Shown piece by piece: positions 54,553-64,000 of a stretch of DNA of 64,000 nucleotides. A program made the translations under genes and the position numbers. Positions within the stretch are counted from its first letter, which is position 1; the number at the start of each line of letters is the position of its first letter. The notes under the pieces are model-generated. The model did no database searches. It saw nothing but the letters and a program-made list of their open reading frames with translations, and had not been told where the DNA came from. The DNA is from Gonocerus acuteangulatus (lineage: Eukaryota > Arthropoda > Insecta > Hemiptera > Coreidae): NCBI GenBank assembly GCA_946811695.1, contig OX328126.1, positions 6,036,962 to 6,100,961 of the forward strand, in the 5' to 3' direction.

Positions 54553-55673
54553 CTTACGTATTAGCGTCAAAGCAGGTTAAAGAGGCGGGTCTCGTTCAGG
54601 GATCTGGATCGTGGATAACGCATTTCTATTGGTCAATCACTATCAGAGCAGCATAGGTTCATTGGCTATTGTGTTTATAGTAACCATCTTGTTCCCTTTG
54701 TCTTTATAACGCAATTCATGTGTGTTTTATTTACCCAGGCAATTGTTGTTTCTTGTTTCGATTCATATTTAGCAGGGTTTATACGGCGACAACATTTTAT
54801 TATTTATTTCTTGGTGTTCCGCTTTATGGCGATGTACACCTTACATATAGTTATTACAAACATTACATATATACATTACATTGTCTTATATACTTACATT
54901 ACACACACACACATACGACAACAGAATAGCAGGGATGAAAGAGACTGTTTTGAAGCGATGCTAAATTGAATATCAGTCCATTATCCAGCGAAAAACCATC
55001 CTTGAACTATATTATCAACGAGTTATATTGACTAGAGTTTAGATATAACCTTGAGCGAGCGTAGCGAGCAGAAACGCATAGCAATTATGCTATTAATTTA
55101 AGTGCTACGCGTTTTCGCTAGTTAAAGGTTATATCATAACTCTAGTTAACCTAAATCGTTGATAATCCCGTCGCCATATTGGCAAAAAGTGATTCGACTC
55201 CTTGATCCAGCTCTCTGTGACCCGACTCTTTAACCTGCTTTGACGCTAATACGTAACTACCATTGCTATGCGTTTCCGCTCGCTTCGCTCGCTCAAGATT
55301 ATATCTAAACTCTAGTCAATCCAACTCGTTGATAATATAGATCAAGGATGGTTTTTCGCTGGATAATGGACTGATAAACAATTTGGCATCGCCTCAAAAA
55401 AGTAGCTTTCATCCTAGCTATTCTGATGTCGCTATCTCGCAAGAAACTGAAATCGCGTAACAAAAAAAAACAACAACAATTACGTGGGTAAATAAAGCAC
55501 AAATGAATTGTGTTAAAAAGACAAAGACAACAAGATGGCTACTATAAACACAATAGATGAAATCTCTGATAGTGATTGACCAATAGAAATGCGTTATCCA
55601 TGATCCAGATCTCTGAACGAGACACGTCTCTTTAACCTGCTTTGACGCTAATACGTAAGTACCAATGAATTTC
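54553..55673. repeat. Kilobase palindrome containing foldback family P
   Basis: Left arm 54553-55096 and right arm 55262-55673 are reverse complements with gaps. Both outer ends read GTACTTACGTATTAGCGTCA, then AAGCAGGTTAAAGAG. The centre (55097-55261) is a further inverted piece of family P, matching 50310-50523. The mirror-image frames (MCFIYP... on both strands) show that apparent coding regions here are structural artefacts. Confidence 0.5.
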
Positions 55674-55679
55674 TAAGGT

Positions 55680-56480
55680 AATATATAAGACATAAGGCTA
55701 TATATATATATATATATGTGGTACCCAATTATATATAGTCTTAATTGTTATGTATATATGTAGTATAAGTTAGATTATAGCATTTATGTATATAGTAATT
55801 ACTAAGTAAGCGTATAATTGATATTTTATTAGATTATTATTCATTTGCGGCATGCCCAATTGTACATACTATGCATTTTATTATTGATTTGAGTAAATAG
55901 TATATAAAGATGAGCACATGTTTTTTATAACCTCACCCCGAATGGCACCACAATTACCACCAAAGAGGTAATACAAATGTTCATGTTCTCTACGAGAATG
56001 AGTTTCTAAGGTTTTATTGATTTTTAATATATCCTCAAAAGATATAAATAAGATTATGTTCCCCATATTGGAGAATTCCTTTTGCAGTCACCTCGACATT
56101 AATCAATTTGATATGGTTTAATGTTATTAACCTTCTCCCCTCTGACAGTCTAATCATTCGGGGAGGTAAACATCTGTCATAAAAACGTGGATTTATTCAA
56201 GATAGGATTTTATCAGTTCTGGCCTCTTTCTCAGCAATTGTCTGCCCTGAAGTGTACTGGACTTTCTTACGCAATGTTAATTAATCAACAAAGCAAGATC
56301 GGAGTAAACTAAGCATATTTCTTCTAAAACATATACAGTTATTTTTCCTGTTTTAAGTTTGTTAAACTCAGATGAGCCAATGATTAAAAAAAAAACTGCG
56401 TTATTTTTTTCCCTATCTTTAGTGCCATTTGATAAGCAGGAATAGATATGGTTAATATTTTTTTCAAAAAAATTAAACAA
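55680..56480. other. AT-rich stretch, no feature recognised
   Basis: Only short TA runs and short non-conserved frames. Nothing can be supported. Confidence 0.5.
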
Positions 56481-56498
56481 CTACTCCAATGCGAACAG

Positions 56499-56602
56499 CC
56501 TTGGAGCCACGTTTAATGCACCGGTTCCCGTAGATTACCGAAGTTAAGCAACGTCGGGCGTGGCGAGTACCTTAATGGACGACCGAGCACGTGCCCTTGG
56601 CA
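56499..56602 (+). pseudogene. 5S rRNA-derived sequence
   Basis: Contains the conserved internal promoter region GATTACCGAAGTTAAGCAAC, then GTCGGGCGTGGCGAGTACC, preceded by GCACCGGTTCCCGTAG and followed by a damaged box C (TTAATGGACGACCG instead of GGATGGGAGACCG). Length and order fit most of 5S rRNA (about 120 nt). The first 15-20 bases and the 3' terminal stem do not pair properly, so it is a pseudogene or the head of a 5S-type SINE rather than a working gene. Confidence 0.5.
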
Positions 56603-56627
56603 TTTTATTTATTTATTGGTTTATACC

Positions 56628-56750
56628 ACCTCATTATTTTTATTTTGTTTTAATTTTACCGTTATAATCAACTTATGTAATATCTGTGTCAACAAACTTG
56701 ACGATTGTACTAAATGATTTATGTACAGATTTCAAATAAAAAAAAAAAAA
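56628..56750 (+). mobile_element. Poly-A-tailed retro-insertion with 13-bp target duplication
   Basis: A 123-bp insert ends CAGATTTCAAATAAAAAAAA and is flanked by exact copies of ATTGGTTTATACC (56615-56627 and 56751-56763). This is LINE-type target-primed insertion of a short RNA 3' end. It splits a SINE-tail-like sequence (CCGCTTC..GTCATTAGCGGTG resumes at 56762). Source RNA unknown. Confidence 0.5.
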
Positions 56751-57053
56751 ATTGGTTTATACCGCTTCTACCGAAGTCATTAGCGGTGTCCTTATAAATT
56801 ATATATAACAGTACAAATTTACATGTTTCAAAAAATTTACAATATAGAGTAGGTGGTTAGAATTTTCTCCCAATAGTTCAGACAAATTTCCTGATAACAT
56901 CCACTTTTTTCTCTTATCCTTAAATTGGCTACTACTCCCATGGAATCTTAAAGAAGTGTGGGGTTTTAGGCGCCATTGTAGACAAAAAAACATTCAGTAG
57001 TGGTTCGGCAACTTTGACTTAGACTCGGTGTTGTTTGTTTCGTTTATTTGAAT

Positions 57054-57054
<1 letters not shown>

Positions 57055-57110
<56 letters not shown>
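57055..57110. repeat. Poly-T run
   Basis: About 56 uninterrupted Ts, probably the tail of a degraded retroelement on the minus strand or an expanded homopolymer. Confidence 0.5.
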
Positions 57111-57111
<1 letters not shown>

Positions 57112-57189
57112 TCTGTTTCCCTTAGTTTTTTGGCCGCTTGTTATTTTGGTAATTGCTTAAAGTTGGAAAATGTATTTGTCAGTAAACAA

Positions 57190-57405
57190 GGGTATCACAC
57201 TATTATTTCTAAAGTGACACAACTCAAAAATCGGTGTTTTTAGTTATGACTATGAAAGAAATAGTAAATATCCCTTTATCAACCATCAAAACTATATAGT
57301 ACGTCAAAACCCTTCCTGTCCTGCCCCCTACATAGGCAAAAGTGACACATTTTCAGTTCACTTTTTTTTTAGTTGTGTCACTTTAGAAATACTAGTGCGA
57401 TATGT
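57190..57405. repeat. Inverted repeat beside the satellite
   Basis: TATCACACTATTATTTCTAA (57192-57211) followed by AGTGACACAACT recurs in reverse complement at 57372-57405. About 150 bp lie between. It may be a small MITE at the left border of the satellite. Confidence 0.5.
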
Positions 57406-57423
57406 AAAATGAGAAAACATTTT

Positions 57424-60400
57424 TGTTCTTGAAAATAGAGCTTTCCGTGCGGAATTTGAAGGTTCCATTGAGTATTTTCTACTGCTGTACTGCTGTTGGT
57501 TATTGTTCTTGAAAATAGAGCTTTCCGTGCGGAATTTGAAGGTTCCATTGAGTATTTTCTACTGCTGTACTGCTGTTGGTTATTGTTCTTGAAAATAGAG
57601 CTTTCCGTGCGGAATTTGAAGGTTCCATTGAGTATTTTCTACTGCTGTTGGTTATTGTTCTCGAAAATAGAGCTTTCCGTGCGGAATTTGAAGGTTCCAT
57701 TGAGTATTTTCTACTGCTGTTGGTTATTGTTCTTGAAAATAGAGCTTTCCGTGCGGAATTTGAAGGTTCCATTGAGTATTTTCTACTGCTGTACTGCTGT
57801 TGGTTATTGTTCTTGAAAATAGAGCTTTCCGTGCGGAATTTGAAGGTTCCATTGAGTATTTTCTACTGCTGTACTGCTGTTGGTTATTGTTCTTGAAAAT
57901 AGAGCTTTCCGTGCGGAATTTGAAGGTTCCATTGAGTATTTTCTACTGCTGTTGGTTATTGTTCTCGAAAATAGAGCTTTCCGTGCGGAATTTGAAGGTT
58001 CCATTGAGTATTTTCTACTGCTGTTGGTTATTGTTCTCGAAAATAGAGCTTTCCGTGCGGAATTTGAAGGTTCCATTGAGTATTTTCTACTGCTGTTGGT
58101 TATTGTTCTCGAAAATAGAGCTTTACGTGCGGAATTTGAAGGTTCCATTGAGTATTTTCTACTGCTGTACTGCTGTTGGTTATTGTTCTTGAAAATAGAG
58201 CTTTCCGTGCGGAATTTGAAGGTTCCATTGAGTATTTTCTACTGCTGTACTGCTGTTGGTTATTGTTCTTGAAAATAGAGCTTTCCGTGCGGAATTTGAA
58301 TGTTCCATTGAGTATTTTCTACTGCTGTACTGCTGTTGGTTATTGTTCTTGAAAATAGAGCTTTCCGTGCGGAATTTGAAGGTTCCATTGAGTATTTTGT
58401 ACTGCTGTACTGCTGTTGGTTATTGTTCTCGAAAATAGAGCTTTCCGTGCGGAATTTGAAGGTTCCATTGAGTATTTTCTACTGCTGTTGGTTATTGTTC
58501 TTGAAAATAGAGCTTTCCGTGCGGAATTTGAAGGTTCCATTGAGTATTTTCTACTGCTGTACTGCTGTTGGTTATTGTTCTTGAAAATAGAGCTTTCCGT
58601 GCGGAATTTGAAGGTTCCATTGAGTATTTTCTACTGCTGTACTGCTATTGGTTATTGTTCTTGAAAATAGAGCTTTCCGTGCGGAATTTGAAGGTTCCAT
58701 TGAGTATTTTCTACTGCTGTACTGCTGTTGGTTATTGTTCTCGAAAATAGAGCTTTCCGTGCGGAATTTGAAGGTTCCATTGAGTATTTACTACTGCTGT
58801 ACTGCTGTTGGTTATTGTTCTTGAAAATAGAGCTTTCCGTGCGGAATTTGAAGGTTCCATTGAGTATTTTCTACTGCTGTTGGTTATTGTTCTCGAAAAT
58901 AGAGCTTTCCGTGCGGAATTTGAAGGTTCCATTGAGTATTTTCTACTGCTGTACTGCTGTTGGTTATTGTTCTTGAAAATAGAGCTTTCCGTGCGGAATT
59001 TGAAGGTTCCATTGAGTATTTTCTACTGCTGTACTGCTGTTGGTTATTGTTCTTGAAAATAGAGCTTTCCGTGCGGAATTTGAAGGTTCCATTGAGTATT
59101 TTCTACTGCTGTTGGTTATTGTTCTCGAAAATAGAGCTTTCCGTGCGGAATTTGAAGGTTCCATTGAGTATTTTCTACTGCTGTTGGTTATTGTTCTCGA
59201 AAATAGAGCTTTCCGTGCGGAATTTGAAGGTTCCATTGAGTATTTTCTACTGCTGTACTGCTGTTGGTTATTGTTCTTGAAAATAGAGCTTTCCGTGCGG
59301 AATTTGAAGGTTCCATTGAGTATTTTCTACTGCTGTTGGTTATTGTTCTCGAAAATAGAGCTTTCCGTGCGGAATTTGAAGGTTCCATTGAGTATTTTCT
59401 ACTGCTGTTGGTTATTGTTCTCGAAAATAGAGCTTTCCGTGCGGAATTTGAAGGTTCCATTGAGTATTTTCTACTGCTGTTGGTTATTGTTCTCGAAAAT
59501 AGAGCTTTCCGTGCGGAATTTGAAGGTTCCATTGAGTATTTTCTACTGCTGTACTGCTGTTGGTTATTGTTCTCAAAAATAGAGCTTTCCGTGCGGAATT
59601 TGAAGGTTCCATTGAGTATTTTCTACTGCTGTTGGTTATTGTTCTCGAAAATAGAGCTTTCCGTGCGGAATTTGAAGGTTCCATTGAGTATTTTCTACTG
59701 CTGTTGGTTATTGTTCTCGAAAATAGAGCTTTCCGTGCGGAATTTGAAGGTTCCATTGAGTATTTTCTACTGCTGTACTGCTGTTGGTTATTGTTCTCAA
59801 AAATAGAGCTTTCCGTGCGGAATTTGAAGGTTCCATTGAGTATTTTCTACTGCTGTTGGTTATTGTTCTCGAAAATAGAGCTTTCCGTGCGGAATTTGAA
59901 GGTTCCATTGAGTATTTTCTACTGCTGTTGGTTATTGTTCTCGAAAATAGAGCTTTCCGTGCGGAATTTGAAGGTTCCATTGAGTATTTTCTACTGCTGT
60001 TGGTTATTGTTCTCGAAAATAGAGCTTTCCGTGCGGAATTTGAAGGTTCCATTGAGTATTTTCTACTGCTGTTGGTTATTGTTCTCGAAAATAGAGCTTT
60101 CCGTGCGGAATTTGAAGGTTCCATTGAGTATTTTCTACTGCTGTTGGTTATTGTTCTCGAAAATAGAGCTTTCCGTGCGGAATTTGAAGGTTCCATTGAG
60201 TATTTTCTACTGCTGTTGGTTATTGTTCTTGAAAATAGAGCTTTCCGTGCGGAATTTGAAGGTTCCATTGAGTATTTTCTACTGCTGTACTGCTGTTGGT
60301 TATTGTTCTTAAAAATAGAGCTTTCCGTGCGGAATTTGAAGGTTCCATTGAGTATTTTCTACTGCTGTACTGCTGTTGGTTATTGTTCTTGAAAATAGAG

Positions 60401-62675
60401 CTTTCCGTGCGGAATTTGAAGGTTCCATTGAGTATTTTCTACTGCTGTTGGTTATTGTTCTCGAAAATAGAGCTTTCCGTGCGGAATTTGAAGGTTCCAT
60501 TGAGTATTTTCTACTGCTGTTGGTTATTGTTCTCGAAAATAGAGCTTTCCGTGCGGAATTTGAAGGTTCCATTGAGTATTTTCTACTGCTGTTGGTTATT
60601 GTTCTTGAAAATAGAGCTTTCCGTGCGGAATTTGAAGGTTCCATTGAGTATTTTCTACTGCTGTACTGCTGTTGGTTATTGTTCTCGAAAATAGAGCTTT
60701 CCGTGCGGAATTTGAAGGTTCCATTGAGTATTTTCTACTGCTGTACTGCTGTTGGTTATTGTTCTTGAAAATAGAGCTTTCCGTGCGGAATTTGAAGGTT
60801 CCATTGAGTATTTTCTACTGCTGTACTGCTGTTGGTTATTGTTCTTGAAAATAGAGCTTTCAGTGCGGAATTTGAAGGTTCCATTGAGTATTTTCTACTG
60901 CTGTTGGTTATTGTTCTCGAAAATTGAGCTTTCCGTGCGGAATTTGAAGGTTCCATTGAGTATTTTCTACTGCTGTTGGTTATTGTTCTTGAAAATAGAG
61001 CTTTCCGTGCGGAATTTGAAGGTTCCATTGAGTATTTTCTACTGCTGTACTGCAGTTGGTTATTGTTCTCGAAAATAGAGCTTTCCGTGCGGAATTTGAA
61101 GGTTCCATTGAGTATTTTCTACTGCTGTACTGCTGTTGGTTATTGTTCTTGAAAATAGAGCTTTCCGTGCGGAATTTGAAGGTTCCATTGAGTATTTTCT
61201 ACTGCTGTACTGCTGTTGGTTATTGTTCTTGAAAATAGAGCTTTCCGTGCGGAATTTGAAGGTTCCATTGAGTATTTTCTACTGCTGTTGGTTATTGTTC
61301 TCGAAAATAGAGCTTTCCGTGCGGAATTTGAAGGTTCCATTGAGTATTTTCTACTACTGTACTGCTGTTGGTTATTGTTCTTGAAAATAGAGCTTTCCGT
61401 GCGGAATTTGAAGGTTCCATTGAGTATTTTCTACTGCTGTACTGCTGTTGGTTATTGTTCTCGAAAATAGAGCTTTCCGTGCGGAATTTGAAGGTTCCAT
61501 TGAGTATTTTCTACTGCTGTTGGTTATTGTTCTCGAAAATAGAGCTTTCCGTGCGGAATTTGAAGGTTCCATTGAGTATTTTCTACTGCTGTTGGTTATT
61601 GTTCTTGAAAATAGAGCTTTCCGTGCGGAATTTGAAGGTTCCATTGAGTATTTTCTACTGCTGTTGGTTATTGTTCTCGAAAATAGAGCTTTCCGTGCGG
61701 AATTTGAAGGTTCCATTGAGTATTTTCTACTGCTGTTGGTTATTGTTCTCGAAAATATAGCTTTCCGTGCGGAATTTGAAGGTTCCATTGAGTATTTTCT
61801 ACTGCTGTTGGTTATTGTTCTTGAAAATAGAGCTTTCCGTGCGGAATTTGAAGGTTCCATTGAGTATTTTCTACTGCTGTACTGCTGTTGGTTATTGTTC
61901 TCGAAAATAGAGCTTTCCGTGCGGAATTTGAAGGTTCCATTGAGTATTTTCTACTGCTGTTGGTTATTGTTCTCGAAAATAGAGCTTTCTGTGCGGAATT
62001 TGAAGGTTCCATTGAGTATTTTCTACTGCTGTTGGTTATTGTTCTCGAAAATAGAGCTTTCCGTGCGGAATTTGAAGGTTCCATTGAGTATTTTCTACTG
62101 CTGTTGGTTATTGTTCTTGAAAATAGAGCTTTCCGTGCGGAATTTGAAGGTTCCATTGAGTATTTTCTACTGCTGTACTGCTGTTGGTTATTGTTCTCGA
62201 AAATAGAGCTTTCCGTGCGGAATTTGAAGGTTCCATTGAGTATTTTCTACTGCTGTACTGCTGCTGGTTATTGTTCTTGAAAATAGAGCTTTCCGTGCGG
62301 AATTTGAAGGTTCCATTGAGTATTTTCTACTGCTGTACTGCTGCTGGTTATTGTTCTTGAAAATAGAGCTTTCCGTGCGGAATTTGAAGGTTCCATTGAG
62401 TATTTTCTACTGCTGTACTGCTGTTGGTTATTGTTCTTCAAAATAGAGCTTTCCGTGCGGAATTTGAAGGTTCCATTGAGTATTTTCTACTGCTGTACTG
62501 CTGCTGGTTATTGTTCTTGAAAATAGAGCTTTCCGTGCGGAATTTGAAGGTTCCATTGAGTATTTTCTACTGCTGTACTGCTGTTGGTTATTGTTCTTGA
62601 AAATAGAGCTTTCCGTGCGGAATTTGAAGGTTCCATTGAGTATTTTCTACTGCTGTACTGCTGTTGGTTATTGTT
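57424..62675 (+). repeat. Satellite: 69 tandem units at 72- or 80-bp spacing
   Basis: The unit contains GTTCTTGAAAATAGAGCTTT, CCGTGCGGAATTTGAAGG and TTCCATTGAGTATTTTCTAC, ending TGCTGTTGGTTATT. An 8-bp TACTGCTG duplication makes the 80-bp class. Counting by hand gives 69 units and 68 spacings: 34 of 80 and 34 of 72. The sum (5,168) equals the distance between the first and last GTTCTT landmarks (57425 and 62593). Units differ by very few substitutions. Long open frames on both strands (up to 252 codons) arise because the unit lacks stops and 72 is a multiple of 3; they do not look like a gene. Confidence 0.5.
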
Positions 62676-62777
62676 TTACATTTACCTCACTTTTTAAGTG
62701 TTTTGTTTTAAAATTTTACTTACCAGTAAAATACGTATTCTAGTAAAGAAGGTAAGATTGACACATATTCTAGTCTT

Positions 62778-62911
62778 CTGGTATTGACCGTGTCAGAAGC
62801 TTCTTTGCCGATGTTTCGCTAGTCATACTGCCAGCTTCCTCAGGGCTTAGTCTGAGAATCGATTTTCAAGCGAAACGTCGGCAAAGAAGCTTGTGACACG
62901 GTCAATACCAG
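62778..62911. repeat. Palindrome with hammerhead-like ends (copy 4)
   Basis: Arms 62778-62820 and 62869-62911 are reverse complements (CTGGTATTGACCGTGTCA, GAAGCTTCTTTGCCGA). On the minus strand, the loop plus left arm read CCCTGAGGAAGC...CTAGCGAAACATCGGC. On the plus strand, the right arm reads AAGCGAAACGTCGGC. CTGAGGA, GAAA and CATC/CGTC are in hammerhead order, but the stem II pairing is weak (about 3 bp). Confidence 0.5.
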
Positions 62912-63011
62912 CAGACATTTGTGTAATGACTCGGACCGTGGAAGCCTACGAGTTAAATTAAGGTAAGATTTATTATTAAATTTTAACCTCCATTTATCAT
63001 TAACTACGAAT

Positions 63012-63182
63012 TTTAGGACGAGTTATCCGAGGGTTACCACCCTTTTCTAGCCAGGATAGGGCTGATGCCTTTTCTTTTTTCTAAAGAATAGCCACTACCC
63101 TCAGTGGGAATTGAACCCACGACCCTTTGGTACAGAGTGTTCAGTGCTCACGCCTTAACCCTCACGGCCACCGGGCCTCCAA
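63012..63182 (-). mobile_element. tRNA-derived SINE, family B
   Basis: Minus strand starts GGAGGCCCGGTGGCCGTGAG, GGTTAAGGCGTGAGCACTG, B box GGGTTCAATTCCCACTGAGG, and ends with TAACTCGTCCTAAAATTC. Well preserved. Confidence 0.5.
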
Positions 63183-63189
63183 CCAGGTA

Positions 63190-63325
63190 AGAAAATATCG
63201 TTGTTTGAAATAGAGCTTTCAGAGAATAATTCGTTGATGCCGTCTGATTATTTTCTACTTCTGTACGGTTTCTTTGATTTAAAAGGTTTTTTATTTGTTT
63301 ACCTCACTTTGAATTGGTTGTTTTT
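63190..63325 (+). repeat. Diverged single copy of the satellite unit and its flank
   Basis: GTTTGAAATAGAGCTTTCAG, then GATTATTTTCTACTTCTGTAC and GTTTACCTCACTTT, parallel the satellite unit and the sequence just after the array (62677-62690, TTTACCTCACTTTTTAAG). It looks like an unamplified relative. Confidence 0.5.
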
Positions 63326-63450
63326 TTAAATTGCATTTAATGAAGGACGGGAGAAAAAGTCCCCGGACGGGCCTATTTCAGAAAAGAGGTGCCAGCGTTT
63401 TTAGCAACTGCGATTATTTTAACTAAATAAAATAAAAAAAGGAGGTCTCC

Positions 63451-63455
<5 letters not shown>

Positions 63456-63508
<53 letters not shown>

Positions 63509-63672
63509 GCGCATCTACATCTAGGTCATTAGCGCCGACATCCAGGGTGCAGCGAGGAATTTTACCAGCGAGCCGTGGGATGATAAAATTCCTGCCGGAG
63601 GTTGGGAATCGAACCAACCATCTCCCGCTTATGAATCCAAGGCGCTAGCCATTAGACCACAGGAGACCCCAG
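63456..63672 (-). mobile_element. tRNA-derived SINE, family C
   Basis: Minus strand: GGTCTCCTGTGGTCTAATGG, GAGATGGTTGGTTCGATTCC, a body with CTCGCTGGTAAAATTCC, a tail domain GGCGCTAATGACCTAGATG, and about 50 As (T run 63456-63505). The long uniform tail suggests a recent insertion. Same head as 5528-5652. Confidence 0.5.
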
Positions 63673-63710
63673 GTCTCCTTATTTTATTTATTTTTAACTA
63701 AATAAAATAA

Positions 63711-63935
63711 GGAGGCCCGATGGCCGTGAGGGTTAAGGCGTGAGCACTTAACACTCCGTGTCAAAGGTCGTGGGTTCAATTCCCACTAGGGGTGGTGGCT
63801 TTTCTTTAAAAAAAAAATAAAAGGCATCACCCCTATCCTGACTAGAAAAGGTTGGTAACCTATAGATAACCCGTCCTAAAATTCTTAGTTAATAATAAAT
63901 GGACGTTAAAATTTAAATAAATAAATAAAATAAAA
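63711..63935 (+). mobile_element. tRNA-derived SINE, family B, full copy
   Basis: Head GGAGGCCCGATGGCCGTGAG, GGTTAAGGCGTGAGCACTTA, B box GGGTTCAATTCCCACTAGGG, body GGTGGCTTTTCTTTAAAA, ATCCTGACTAGAAAAGG and CCGTCCTAAAATTCTTAG, then an A-rich AAATAAATAAATAAAA tail. The best reference for family B in the window. Confidence 0.5.
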
Positions 63936-64000
63936 TTGACTCTATAAAATAAGTAAACATATGTTGCTGTAACCTCATTTCCTAATTTTGTTGCGGAGAC

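Noticed and set aside
54718..55502. Paired MCFIYP... frames on opposite strands
   Set aside because: They are mirror images created by the palindrome at 54553-55673.
56499..56602. Working 5S rRNA gene
   Set aside because: Terminal stem does not pair and box C is damaged; single copy beside SINE-like sequence.
57424..62675. CRISPR-like array or a repetitive-protein gene
   Set aside because: Units are contiguous with no unique spacers, the setting is eukaryotic, and the long frames follow from a stop-free 72-bp unit on both strands.

Overview
The window is AT-rich animal DNA, full of (TA)n runs, long poly-T runs and transposable-element debris. It contains one recognisable host gene. On the minus strand, from the start codon at 44378 down to at least 838, lies the 5' half of a very large secreted lipid-transfer protein of the apolipophorin-II/I type (in decapod crustaceans the same group is called apolipocrustacein or 'vitellogenin'). 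I could join 30 coding exons with GT-AG introns and consistent phases. They give 5,271 coding bases (1,757 codons) with no stop. The last donor at 836-837 shows that the gene continues beyond position 1, so the C-terminal half is missing. The protein starts with a signal peptide, has the lipoprotein N-terminal (LPD_N / Vitellogenin_N) module, and carries a furin-type RPKR site at residues 718-721. A TATA box lies about 50 bases upstream of the ATG. The gene family and the transposon types (Penelope-like, mariner, Merlin-like, piggyBac-like, tRNA SINEs) suggest an arthropod. A crustacean such as a copepod is my best guess, but the species is not provable from the sequence.

Region 1-44.4 kb is this gene. 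Its exons are small (33-306 bp), and its introns have been filled with mobile elements. These include two 5'-truncated Penelope-like retroelement copies (1.9-3.3 kb plus strand, 31.86-32.96 kb minus strand), each followed about 0.5 kb downstream by a hammerhead-ribozyme-like motif. There are also palindromic elements with similar motifs on both arms (0.1-0.35, 18.6-18.9 and 36.4-36.95 kb). Others are a piggyBac-like element with a nested SINE (9.1-10.5 kb), mariner/Tc1 remnants (19.5-20.05, 21.85-22.34, 22.89-23.84 kb), pogo/Tigger-like elements (11.99-12.44, 26.94-27.38 kb), and several tRNA-derived SINE families.

Region 44.5-57.4 kb has no host gene that I can see. It is a nest of inverted repeats: a 1.1-kb element present twice in opposite orientation (45.9-47.0 and 53.1-54.2 kb), a Merlin/ISXO2-like fragment, a long foldback at 51.5-52.0 kb, a 123-bp tandem array at 52.1-52.7 kb, a kilobase palindrome at 54.55-55.67 kb, and a 5S rRNA-derived sequence at 56.5 kb. 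Region 57.4-62.7 kb is one tandem satellite of 69 units spaced either 72 or 80 bp. The last 1.3 kb holds another palindrome with ribozyme-like motifs and three SINE copies.

The most interesting candidate system is the recurring association of hammerhead-like cores with Penelope GIY-YIG tails and with stand-alone palindromes, at five or more independent places in 64 kb.

[Form note: the original gave no feature confidences; the uniform 0.5 is a placeholder, not an estimate.]
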